Part shown: in pieces, positions 1-6,441 of the stretch | Layout: each line of letters starts with the position of its first letter | Position numbering within the stretch: position 1 is the stretch's first letter | Assembly (NCBI GenBank): GCA_018714005.1 | Contig: DVOA01000078.1 | Location: forward strand, 1-21,067 | DNA length: 21,067 nt | Reading direction: 5' to 3' | Source: Spyradomonas excrementavium | GTDB taxonomy: Bacteria > Cyanobacteriota > Vampirovibrionia > Gastranaerophilales > Gastranaerophilaceae | The notes under the pieces: model-generated | The model's database searches: none | The model's input: the letters and a program-made list of their open reading frames with translations, nothing else | What the model was told of the DNA's origin: nothing | Translations under genes and position numbers: made by a program

Positions 1-29
1 AATGTTTACAAAAATTAATAAATACTGCT

Positions 30-746
30 TTAAAGCGCTTTTCGTTTTGCCTCTTTTTTGGCTTTACGCGGGAGTTTATCAATATTTTTAATACGCGGAG
101 GATTTGTTTTTCTGGGATGAAGAGGAAGTTTTTCAAGCTTTTCAAACATCTCAGCACAAGCCTCAAACGGACGCCAGATATGAGGTTTAAAAGCGTTAAA
201 TTCTGGCTCGCGCTTTGGTTTTGCCGGTTTTGGGAGTGTTTTTATACTTGTTTTTTGCGCAGGAAGCGATTTTAAAAATTTTTCATGAAGAGAATTAACA
301 ATGACTTCCGCTGTGTCGATTATATTGAAAAATTCAGATTTTCCGTATTCTTTGGGGTCAAGAGATTTTCTATAGGCAGAATAAGTTAAAGAATCCTTTG
401 GCGGAAAGATTTCGTTGAACTTTCCGATAACAGGTTTGGGGTTTACAACCCATTTATTCCTGATTTCGCCTTTAGCGTCAACAATCATAACTGATATGAG
501 CTGTTTTCCCTTTTCGTAAAGGTCAATGATTATATCATTTTCATTATCTTTCTGGCGTTTTGTCAAATGTTCGGAAAGAACCGACCAGAGAGGCTTTTTA
601 TGGCCTTCGGGAATATTTACGTCCATAAATTTTGCATTTGAGGCTTTTACCATTCTGTCGGCTTTTTTCAACAATTTTTCCGCCTCATGAGAAACAACAT
701 ATACACGTTTAAATGAGGGCGAAGCGTTATATTTTTTTATATCCAT
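30..746 (-). CDS. Hypothetical protein, Lys/Pro-rich C-terminus
   Basis: I do not recognise this 238-residue protein. It starts at an ATG preceded by GGGGA six bases upstream, a good ribosome-binding site. There is no signal peptide and no membrane segment. The first 150 residues look like a mixed alpha/beta globular domain (hydrophobic strand IISVMIVDAKGE-like around residues 83-95). From about residue 165 the chain becomes a low-complexity linker rich in K, P and R (KTLPKPAKPKREPEF), and the last 40 residues are strongly basic, ending in RKAKKEAKRKAL. Such a tail could contact nucleic acid or an acidic partner, but this is inference only. It diverges from the sugar porter gene with about 130 bases between the starts. 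Its 3' end lies 29 bases from the window edge, so its downstream neighbour is not visible. Confidence 0.75.
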   Translation of the reverse strand: MDIKKYNASPSFKRVYVVSHEAEKLLKKADRMVKASNAKFMDVNIPEGHKKPLWSVLSEHLTKRQKDNENDIIIDLYEKGKQLISVMIVDAKGEIRNKWVVNPKPVIGKFNEIFPPKDSLTYSAYRKSLDPKEYGKSEFFNIIDTAEVIVNSLHEKFLKSLPAQKTSIKTLPKPAKPKREPEFNAFKPHIWRPFEACAEMFEKLEKLPLHPRKTNPPRIKNIDKLPRKAKKEAKRKAL

Positions 747-817
747 ATTTTCCCCAGATGTCTATACATTTATATTAAATCAGCGAATAAAAATTTTTGC
801 TATTTGTAACAAAACAG

Positions 818-848
818 TTGACATTTCTTAAAAAAATGAAATCATAAA
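818..848 (+). promoter_or_regulatory. Candidate promoter of the sugar porter gene
   Basis: A consensus -35 hexamer TTGACA (818-823) is followed, after 19 bases, by CATAAA (843-848), a four-of-six match to the -10 consensus. The spacing is on the long side. It would give a leader of about 20-25 bases before the ATG at 876. Only the -35 box is convincing. Confidence 0.4.
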
Positions 849-875
849 AATAGATAGATAAAGTTGGGGTTATAT

Positions 876-2252
876 ATGAAAATTGTGCACTTTTGGCTGT
901 ATGTTGTTGCAATTGTGGCTTCGCTGGGCGGGCTTTTGTCCGGTTATGACACAGGCGTAATTTCGGGTGCGCTTTTATTTATAAATGAAACCTGGGATTT
1001 GACCGATTTTACACAGGGCTTTCTCGTAAGCTCGGTTTTAATCGGAGCGGTCATCGGCGCGGCGGCAAACGGCGTTATGGCAGATATTTTCGGCCGAAAA
1101 AAGATAATAATAGCGACTGCAATCATTTTTATTGCCGGCTCAATACTCAGCGCGGTTGCTCCTAACGTTCAAATACTTATTTTATCCAGAATAATGGTCG
1201 GATTGGCTGTTGGTATGGTAAATTTTGTTGTACCGCTTTATCTTTCAGAAGTTTCGCCTAAAAACATCAGAGGAATGCTGGTATCACTTTATCAGTGGGC
1301 AATCACCGCCGGAATTCTCTTTTCCTACCTGATTAACGGCGCGTTTGCGGCTGCTGTTTACAACTGGCGTTGGATGCTTTTTGCAGGAGTTTTGCCTGCA
1401 ACAATTCTTCTTGTCGGAATTTCTTTTCTCGGGGATACGCCCAGATGGCTGCTCAGCAAGAACAAAGATGAAGAAGCAAAAAAGGTTTTCAAACGTATTG
1501 AGCCCGAAATTGATGTAGATTCGCGCATAAGCGAAATCAAAGCAACGCTCAAAGGCGAATTTGAAGAAAAAGGCAAAAAATTCAGCTTCAAAAAATGGAT
1601 GATTATGCCGCTTGTTGTGGGCGTAGGGATAATGTTTGCGCAGATTTGCACAGGAATTAACACAATAATCTACTACGCGCCGACAATTTTCAAAATAGCC
1701 GGATTTGATTCAAATATCAGCGCAATCTACGCAGCAATGGGCATAGGAATAATAAACTTCCTTATGACAATAGTTGCAATCGCGTTCACCGACAAACTCG
1801 GAAGAAAACCGCTGCTTTATTTCGGCTTAACCGGCGTTATGCTCAGTCTTGTTGCGCTCGGGTGCGCATTCCAGTTTGAGGCAGTTCTGGGCGGCGCGCT
1901 AAAATGGGTTGCGGTGGGCAGCCTTGCGACTTATATAATTTGTTTTGCATGCAGCCTCGGGCCTATCGGCTGGATTCTTGTTTCCGAAGTTTTTCCGCTC
2001 AGAATCAGGGGTGCGGCCATGAGTCTTTGCACCGTGGCTAATTTTGCGTTCAATTTTCTCGTAGTATTTTCATTTTTGCCCTTAATTCACAGAATCGGCG
2101 AGGCAAATACATTCTGGATGTTCGCAGTTGTGTCGCTTTTGTGCATTTTCTTTGTTTATTTCTTTGTTCCGGAAACAAAGGGGATTTCTCTTGAAACAAT
2201 CGAATCCAACTGGATAAACGGCGTTTCGCCGAGAAAATTCAAAGAAGAATAA
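876..2252 (+). CDS. Sugar porter (MFS, proton-coupled sugar transporter)
   Basis: Inner-membrane sugar uptake protein of the sugar porter family (TC 2.A.1.1; XylE/GalP/AraE/IolT-like), 458 residues, the usual length, with about 12 hydrophobic segments. Family marks in order: GYDTGVISG with D25, the position of the proton-coupling Asp of XylE; GRKK at 73-76; PLYLSEVSPKNIRG at 120-133; a GDTPRWLL variant of PESPRWL at 186-193; QICTGINTIIYYAP from 256; DKLGRKP at 306-312; GPIGWILVSEVFPLRIRG at 362-379; PETKG at 432-436. The usual QQ before the GIN motif is QI here, so substrate preference cannot be read. I chose the ATG at 876, with GGGG six bases upstream, over an upstream TTG at 864. The gene stands alone and ends three bases from the convergent exonuclease gene, with no visible terminator between them. 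The sugar may be a pentose, hexose or inositol. Confidence 0.93.
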   Translation: MKIVHFWLYVVAIVASLGGLLSGYDTGVISGALLFINETWDLTDFTQGFLVSSVLIGAVIGAAANGVMADIFGRKKIIIATAIIFIAGSILSAVAPNVQILILSRIMVGLAVGMVNFVVPLYLSEVSPKNIRGMLVSLYQWAITAGILFSYLINGAFAAAVYNWRWMLFAGVLPATILLVGISFLGDTPRWLLSKNKDEEAKKVFKRIEPEIDVDSRISEIKATLKGEFEEKGKKFSFKKWMIMPLVVGVGIMFAQICTGINTIIYYAPTIFKIAGFDSNISAIYAAMGIGIINFLMTIVAIAFTDKLGRKPLLYFGLTGVMLSLVALGCAFQFEAVLGGALKWVAVGSLATYIICFACSLGPIGWILVSEVFPLRIRGAAMSLCTVANFAFNFLVVFSFLPLIHRIGEANTFWMFAVVSLLCIFFVYFFVPETKGISLETIESNWINGVSPRKFKEE

Positions 2253-2255
2253 GGC

Positions 2256-3182
2256 TTATCTCGGGCATTTTTCAGGTTTTAAAATCTGAATATTTCTTGT
2301 TTCTGAAAAATCGTAGCGGGCCGCTTTGATTTTTTCTTTTGTTTCTTCATCCAGGCTTTTTCCTGAAACAAGCCTGTCAACAAAGCCGTTGTTGAGCTTC
2401 ACAGCCTTATGCAAACAGCCGATATCGTCGAGTATGTCTTTAATTTGAATAAAATCATAGCCAAAAGACTGTTTTGATTGATAAATCATTGTTTCGCCGC
2501 TCAAAGCAGTAACGGGTTCGCCGCCCTCTTCAAAATAGAGCTTAAAAATGGATTTTAAATCCTGCATTTCCGACTGCATGGTCTGCACAGCCTGCTGAAT
2601 CCGCAAATAACGCTCAAAAAGGTATTCAATATTGTCGATTTGTTTGAGCTGCCAGTCGTATTTTTTGTCATAAAGTTTTTTAAGGCGGGGATACGCCATT
2701 GCAAGCCCGATTGTATCAGCCATGGCCCTGTGGCGCGTATCGAATTCAACATTGAATTTGAGCATGAGGTTTTCAAGCCCGGGTGATTCAATATCCGGAT
2801 AAACTTCCTTAAAAAGGAATTGAGAATCAATTCTTGCATTTTCAATCGGTTTTCCGTAAAGCCTTTTTGAGGCTTCGTTCAAAAAACTCCAGTCAAAAAT
2901 CGCATTGTGCGCAACTATCGGGTGTTTTCCGATAAATTTGAAGATTTTAGGCATGATTTTATCTTCAGTGGGCGCGTCAGCAACCATTTCTTCGGTAATG
3001 CCGTGGATTGCGATGCTGGATTTTCTGATATGCTGCTGCGGATTGATAAGAGTTTCAAATTTATCGGTAATTTCGCCGTTCACCAGCTTCACCGCAGCGA
3101 ATTCAATAATTCTTTCTTTTGTATAATCAAGCCCCGTAGTTTCAACGTCGAGCACGATTTCTGTTATTTTCTTTCTTGGCAT
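2256..3182 (-). CDS. DnaQ-type 3'-5' exonuclease with C-terminal extension
   Basis: A DEDDh exonuclease, as in DNA polymerase III epsilon and the PolC exonuclease domain. Exo I is LDVETTGL with D12 and E14, Exo II is HNAIFDWSF with D97, and Exo III is HRAMADTIGL with H151 and D156, so all five catalytic residues are present. The nuclease domain ends near residue 175. A further 130 residues follow: a helical, heptad-like stretch (about 178-218) and an unrecognised C-terminal domain with GYDFIQIKDILDD. This extension is longer than in stand-alone epsilon subunits. The ATG has a near-ideal GGGAGG ribosome-binding site ten bases upstream. It may proofread, or process DNA in repair; no polymerase gene is adjacent. 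It diverges from the lytic transglycosylase gene across 330 bases and converges on the sugar porter gene. Confidence 0.88.
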   Translation of the reverse strand: MPRKKITEIVLDVETTGLDYTKERIIEFAAVKLVNGEITDKFETLINPQQHIRKSSIAIHGITEEMVADAPTEDKIMPKIFKFIGKHPIVAHNAIFDWSFLNEASKRLYGKPIENARIDSQFLFKEVYPDIESPGLENLMLKFNVEFDTRHRAMADTIGLAMAYPRLKKLYDKKYDWQLKQIDNIEYLFERYLRIQQAVQTMQSEMQDLKSIFKLYFEEGGEPVTALSGETMIYQSKQSFGYDFIQIKDILDDIGCLHKAVKLNNGFVDRLVSGKSLDEETKEKIKAARYDFSETRNIQILKPEKCPR

Positions 3183-3323
3183 GAAAAATTTTCCTCCCGA
3201 GCTTAAAATTTATATTAACACAAACTATCGCCAGCGGGCTAATTTAAAATCTTTACAATTGCGTGAAACTATTATCGTTGAGGGAAAAATCGGCGCAGAT
3301 TCAACCCTGAAAACGCCTTCGAC

Positions 3324-3354
3324 TTGATTTTTAATTTTTATGTAGTACTATATA
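3324..3354 (+). promoter_or_regulatory. Candidate promoter of leader RNA and lytic transglycosylase
   Basis: TTGATT (3324-3329) lies 16 bases before TACTAT (3346-3351), each a four-of-six match; TATATA at 3349-3354 is an alternative -10. Transcription from here would begin near 3358-3362 and give a leader of about 150 bases that contains the folded element at 3390-3494. The match is moderate. Confidence 0.35.
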
Positions 3355-3389
3355 CAAGAGCTTAGAAATCAAGTTCAAAATTTTTCAGA

Positions 3390-3494
3390 GTATTCGGGCC
3401 GTCAACCTGAAAAAATGAAAAACCGAAACCTCGCACGGGACCCTTAACGGGATATACAGAAGAGAACAATTGAAACCCGGCGACCCTGAAGTAC
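3390..3494 (+). ncRNA. Structured 5' leader, candidate riboswitch
   Basis: The 330 bases between the exonuclease and transglycosylase genes hold no protein gene, but about 105 of them look like a closed RNA domain. GUA-UUC-GGG (3390-3398) pairs with CCC-U-GAA-G-UAC (3484-3494), leaving two single-base bulges, and CCG (3399-3401) can extend the stem to CGG (3478-3480). Inside are CACGGGACCC (3434-3443), a CCC/GGG hairpin (3441-3443 with 3449-3451) and AAACCCGG (3473-3480), which could pair with ACGGG as an alternative. The ACGGG..ACC and AACCCG blocks and the CAACCTGA near the 5' side recall the ydaO/yuaA (cyclic di-AMP) riboswitch class, which commonly controls cell-wall hydrolase genes. However, the element is shorter than that class and lacks recognisable GGGGUGAAUC and CAGCUAACC blocks. 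It may be a divergent member, a different class, or a protein-binding leader. Confidence 0.4.
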
Positions 3495-3512
3495 AAAACA
3501 GAGGATTATCAT

Positions 3513-4142
3513 TTGATTAGAAAGTTACTAACAATAACCTTGCTATTCAATCTTTGCATGTTTGCAAATCCCGAACAATCACAAGCAGCTCCGGCATCAA
3601 AGATGACCGTGAAAGAGTACATCGTAAAACATTCGCTTGAGATGGGGGTTGACCCTGCTCTGGGGCTGAGTATTGCAAAGATGGAGTCAGGTTTTGTTCA
3701 CGAAAAGAAAAGCCCGTACGGAGCAGTGGGAGTTTTTCAGCTTCTGCCCTCCACAGCCAAAAGAATCGGATACAATCCGTACTCTTTAAGCGGAAACATA
3801 CAGGGCGGACTTGCTTATTACAAAATGATGTACCAGAAATTCGGTTCTGTTGAGCTGGCGCTTGCCGCATACAATGCAGGCCCCGGAAATGTAGCGAAAT
3901 ACAAGGGAATGCCGCCTTTTGCAGAAACAAAAAAATTCGTCAGAAATATTATGAGCGAATATAATATGCAAAAAGCAAATCCTGACCCCGCTATTACAAA
4001 ATTCCAAAAACAAAAGGCTCAGACCGTTCCTGCAAACAACACTGCTGTCACTGTTGACAAAAGCGAGAATGTTATAAAACAGGTTCGCTCTGAATCAGCC
4101 GAGCTGGATTTACACATCATGCCGCTTACGGAGGCTATTTAG
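3513..4142 (+). CDS. Secreted lytic transglycosylase (SLT domain)
   Basis: Soluble-lytic-transglycosylase-like murein hydrolase of 209 residues, which cleaves the MurNAc-GlcNAc bond of peptidoglycan. A signal peptide is clear (positive MIRKLL, hydrophobic core to about residue 18, likely cleavage after SQA near 25). The domain starts near residue 33 with the family's order of motifs: catalytic E58 in AKMESGF, GVFQLLPSTA at 73-82 (the usual GLMQLMP block), and AAYNAGPGNVAKY at 118-130. The last 55 residues are a low-complexity tail with no anchor. The start is TTG at 3513, with GAGGA (3501-3505) seven bases upstream; no in-frame ATG precedes the signal peptide. A structured leader and a strong terminator flank it, so it appears to be a single-gene transcript. 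The leader suggests ligand- or stress-dependent control. Confidence 0.92.
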   Translation: MIRKLLTITLLFNLCMFANPEQSQAAPASKMTVKEYIVKHSLEMGVDPALGLSIAKMESGFVHEKKSPYGAVGVFQLLPSTAKRIGYNPYSLSGNIQGGLAYYKMMYQKFGSVELALAAYNAGPGNVAKYKGMPPFAETKKFVRNIMSEYNMQKANPDPAITKFQKQKAQTVPANNTAVTVDKSENVIKQVRSESAELDLHIMPLTEAI

Positions 4143-4164
4143 AGGTAATGAATTAATCAGTTAT

Positions 4165-4217
4165 AAAAAGGGCATTTTGTAAATTTTTTCTTTGAAATTA
4201 CACAAAATGCCTTTTTT
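4165..4217 (+). terminator. Rho-independent terminator of the lytic transglycosylase
   Basis: Arm GGCATTTTGT (4171-4180) pairs perfectly with ACAAAATGCC (4202-4211). An A-run and G before it and the T-run after it extend the stem to about 16 pairs, followed by TTTTTTATTTT. The 21-base loop can itself form a small AATTT/AAATT stem. The flanking A and T runs make it potentially bidirectional. Confidence 0.88.
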
Positions 4218-4248
4218 ATTTTAAAATGTTGTGTAAGAGAAAAAGATT

Positions 4249-4938
4249 ATGAGCAGAGCATTTAAAGAAACAAAAACCCATGAGGTCACGACCGACGTTG
4301 TTATCTTTACGATTAAAGATGACAAACTTAAAGTTCTGCTTGTTAAGCGTGCTCATGAACCTTTCAAAGGGAAATGGGCTATTCCGGGCGGATTTATCAG
4401 AATCTCCGAAACTATCGACGCTGCGGCAATCAGAATTTTGAAAGAAAAAACAAACGTTCAAAATATTTACCTCGAGCAGCTTTATACGTTCGGTGATCCG
4501 CTTCGTCACCCTGATTCAAGGGTCATAACCTGTGCATATTTTGCACTCATCCGCTCTGATGACATCGTTCTTTCATTTGAGCCGAATCAGGAGATTACAG
4601 AAGTTCAATGGCACCCCGTTTACAACCTGCCAAAACTCGCTTTTGACCACAAAGAGATTATTGAATATTCATTGAAAAGAACAAGAGAGCGTCTTGAATT
4701 CTGCCCGATTGCTTTCCAGCTATTGCCGGAAAAATTCACTTTGACAGAACTCCAAAAGTCATACGAGCTCATTCTCGCAAAAAAACTGGACAAACGTAAT
4801 TTCAGAAAGAAATTTCTTTCCGCAAACATCCTGAAAGAGCTGAACGAATTCACAAAATCAGGCTCAAAACGTCCGGCGCGGCTTTATTCCTTTGATAAAA
4901 TCACGCTCGACTCAAAACGCGGGCATTTCTTCTCATAG
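4249..4938 (+). CDS. NrtR-like Nudix-fold transcriptional regulator
   Basis: 229 residues in two parts: a Nudix domain (about 10-150) and a C-terminal winged-helix region (about 160-229; FTLTELQKSYELILAKKLDKRNFRKKFL, then the wing-like GSKRPARLYSF). This is the architecture of NrtR-type repressors of NAD metabolism and related sugar-responsive regulators, which bind ADP-ribose or similar compounds rather than hydrolyse them. The Nudix box begins correctly (G48, E54, R62) but the consensus REUXEEXGU reads RILKEKTNV: one of the paired glutamates and the glycine are gone, so hydrolysis is unlikely. It starts at an ATG with only a weak AAGAGA upstream, 32 bases after the preceding terminator, and it faces the metalloprotease-like gene end to end with seven bases between. 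No NAD gene is adjacent, so the target pathway is unknown. A degenerate ADP-ribose pyrophosphatase is the alternative reading. Confidence 0.85.
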   Translation: MSRAFKETKTHEVTTDVVIFTIKDDKLKVLLVKRAHEPFKGKWAIPGGFIRISETIDAAAIRILKEKTNVQNIYLEQLYTFGDPLRHPDSRVITCAYFALIRSDDIVLSFEPNQEITEVQWHPVYNLPKLAFDHKEIIEYSLKRTRERLEFCPIAFQLLPEKFTLTELQKSYELILAKKLDKRNFRKKFLSANILKELNEFTKSGSKRPARLYSFDKITLDSKRGHFFS

Positions 4939-4945
4939 TTTATGC

Positions 4946-6376
4946 TTAATAATAGAAATCAGGCGGCATTGCGGTATTTATATCACGCTGTGTCACTTCT
5001 ACGTAATTTTTTGCCGCTTTGGAAGCAGTATTTTTCGGGGGAACCTGCAGTATGGAATCGCGAATCAATGGGCCGTTGAATTTTTGGTATTTTCTCAGCA
5101 AATATGCAAAATGAGGTTTCATGTCATCGGCAATTTCATCGGTTATTTCTTCGGAAAAGTATCGACGATAGACGGTCTGGCCGTATTTATTTTTATATTT
5201 TAATATTTTCCCCTCAAATGCAAGCTTCTTGATTTCAGCAATGAATTCTTCGCGGTTTTTTCTGGAATAACTGCTGACAAACAACTCCATAAGGTCTGAT
5301 TCCATTTCCGTTTCCGCTGCGCTCTTTGAATTGGCCGCATAGCCGTTATTTTTGTTTATTTTGTAATCCAGAAAATGCGCATTTTCATGTGCCATGGTGG
5401 AAAGCCGTTTTTCGTTGACCTTACCATCAAGATTAACGACGGGTTTTGTGAAAAATGCCTCGGTGTGCGCAAACTCGCCAGCTGTTTTTTCAGGAATAAG
5501 GTTGGTTATGTATACATTTTTTGGAATTTCGTCGCCCGATGCCCTTGTTATATTTATAAACTCCCGCAAATATTCAATATTTTCCGGGTCAAGATTGTTG
5601 TCCATGTGCACTTTTACGCCGGTTTCTTTGAATAAACTTTCTGCGGCGCGCTTATGGGCAGCGGATTGGGTACCAAAAAGGACATTATTTATAACATCAT
5701 AATTCCTAGCAGATGATGAAGCCCTGCCTTGCATTTCAACAAAAAATTCATAAGGATATCTTATATTCTTTGTCGCACGGGCAAGGGAAATGAAAGCGTC
5801 CTGTCCGATTGGAGCAGAACCGGCAATAACATTTTTTAAAAAATTAACCATATCCGGGGTTACAGACGCCAAATCCAGAGGGCGAATCTCTTTTTTCATC
5901 GGTTCGAGCGCAATCAGCACAAAGCCAAGCTCCTCAGAAGATTTTACAGAATTAAGAGCAAGGAGCTTTTCCACAGGCCCGACTTTAGCGCCTAATCCGG
6001 AAAAGTCTATTTTTTCGAGCTGCCGGAGATTTTCACGAGTAAAAGCAGGCGAAGCCCCTGTATATTTCAGCGCCTCAAACCACTCCGCCGGCTTTATTCC
6101 TTTGTCGGAGAAAACACTGTTTATATTTTCAAAAACTTTATTGAGAATTTCTGGCCGGGTATCGCAATCGTTCACAACTTTGCCAACAAGAGCGGAATCC
6201 AGCCCGTATTTTTCAAATTTTCCACAGAGCTCAGCTCTGGTCAATGGTTTATGTGCATAAAAAGCCGCAATATCTTCGGGCATTTTCATTAATGAACTTT
6301 TTATGGAAAATTCTGCCTTTTTTAGGGGCAGTGCCTTGATAAAATTACTGATTGTTGTTGAGCTGGCTACTTTCAT
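4946..6376 (-). CDS. HExxH metalloprotease-like protein, function unknown
   Basis: I do not recognise the family. From the ATG at 6376 the protein has 476 residues, no signal peptide and no membrane segments. The N-terminal 240 residues look helical. Near the C-terminus is a zincin-like motif, STMAHENAHFLDYKI, where HENAH (about 330-334) fits HExxH. It is followed 25-60 residues later by acidic helices (AAETEMESDLMELFVSS, then KNREEFIAE) that could supply a third zinc ligand, in the manner of proteins with HExxH...E(F/L)FA-type ends. The rest is Lys/Tyr-rich and ends NTAMPPDFYY. A TTG at 6403 would add nine residues; neither start has a strong ribosome-binding site. The gene lies 65 bases downstream of the helicase gene on the same strand; that gap holds an HLR1-like repeat and a dyad, suggesting its own promoter. 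Protease activity is inference from the motif alone. Confidence 0.78.
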   Translation of the reverse strand: MKVASSTTISNFIKALPLKKAEFSIKSSLMKMPEDIAAFYAHKPLTRAELCGKFEKYGLDSALVGKVVNDCDTRPEILNKVFENINSVFSDKGIKPAEWFEALKYTGASPAFTRENLRQLEKIDFSGLGAKVGPVEKLLALNSVKSSEELGFVLIALEPMKKEIRPLDLASVTPDMVNFLKNVIAGSAPIGQDAFISLARATKNIRYPYEFFVEMQGRASSSARNYDVINNVLFGTQSAAHKRAAESLFKETGVKVHMDNNLDPENIEYLREFINITRASGDEIPKNVYITNLIPEKTAGEFAHTEAFFTKPVVNLDGKVNEKRLSTMAHENAHFLDYKINKNNGYAANSKSAAETEMESDLMELFVSSYSRKNREEFIAEIKKLAFEGKILKYKNKYGQTVYRRYFSEEITDEIADDMKPHFAYLLRKYQKFNGPLIRDSILQVPPKNTASKAAKNYVEVTQRDINTAMPPDFYY

Positions 6377-6397
6377 AACTGAATAATGTACCTGAAC

Positions 6398-6411
6398 GCG
6401 CAAAATTGCGC
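6398..6411. repeat. Short dyad GCGCAA-AA-TTGCGC
   Basis: Perfect 6-base arms around two bases, between the helicase stop and the metalloprotease-like gene. It has no T-run, so it is not a terminator. Its place just upstream of a start codon would suit an operator, and TTGCGC on the minus strand could also serve as a poor -35 box 17 bases before TACATT (6385-6390). Weak evidence. Confidence 0.3.
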
Positions 6412-6422
6412 AATACAGGAGA

Positions 6423-6440
6423 TTTGTTAAATAATGTAAC
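6423..6440 (-). promoter_or_regulatory. HLR1-like direct repeat, candidate RpaB-type site
   Basis: On the minus strand GTTACATT, two bases, then TTAACAAA. The cyanobacterial HLR1 element bound by RpaB is (G/T)TTACA(T/A)(T/A) repeated with two bases between. Here the first copy is perfect, the second has one mismatch, and the spacing is exact. It sits 47-64 bases upstream of the ATG of the metalloprotease-like gene and just past the helicase stop. An RpaB-like regulator is encoded at 10604-11350. A chance match in AT-rich DNA is possible. Confidence 0.4.
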
Positions 6441-6441
6441 G

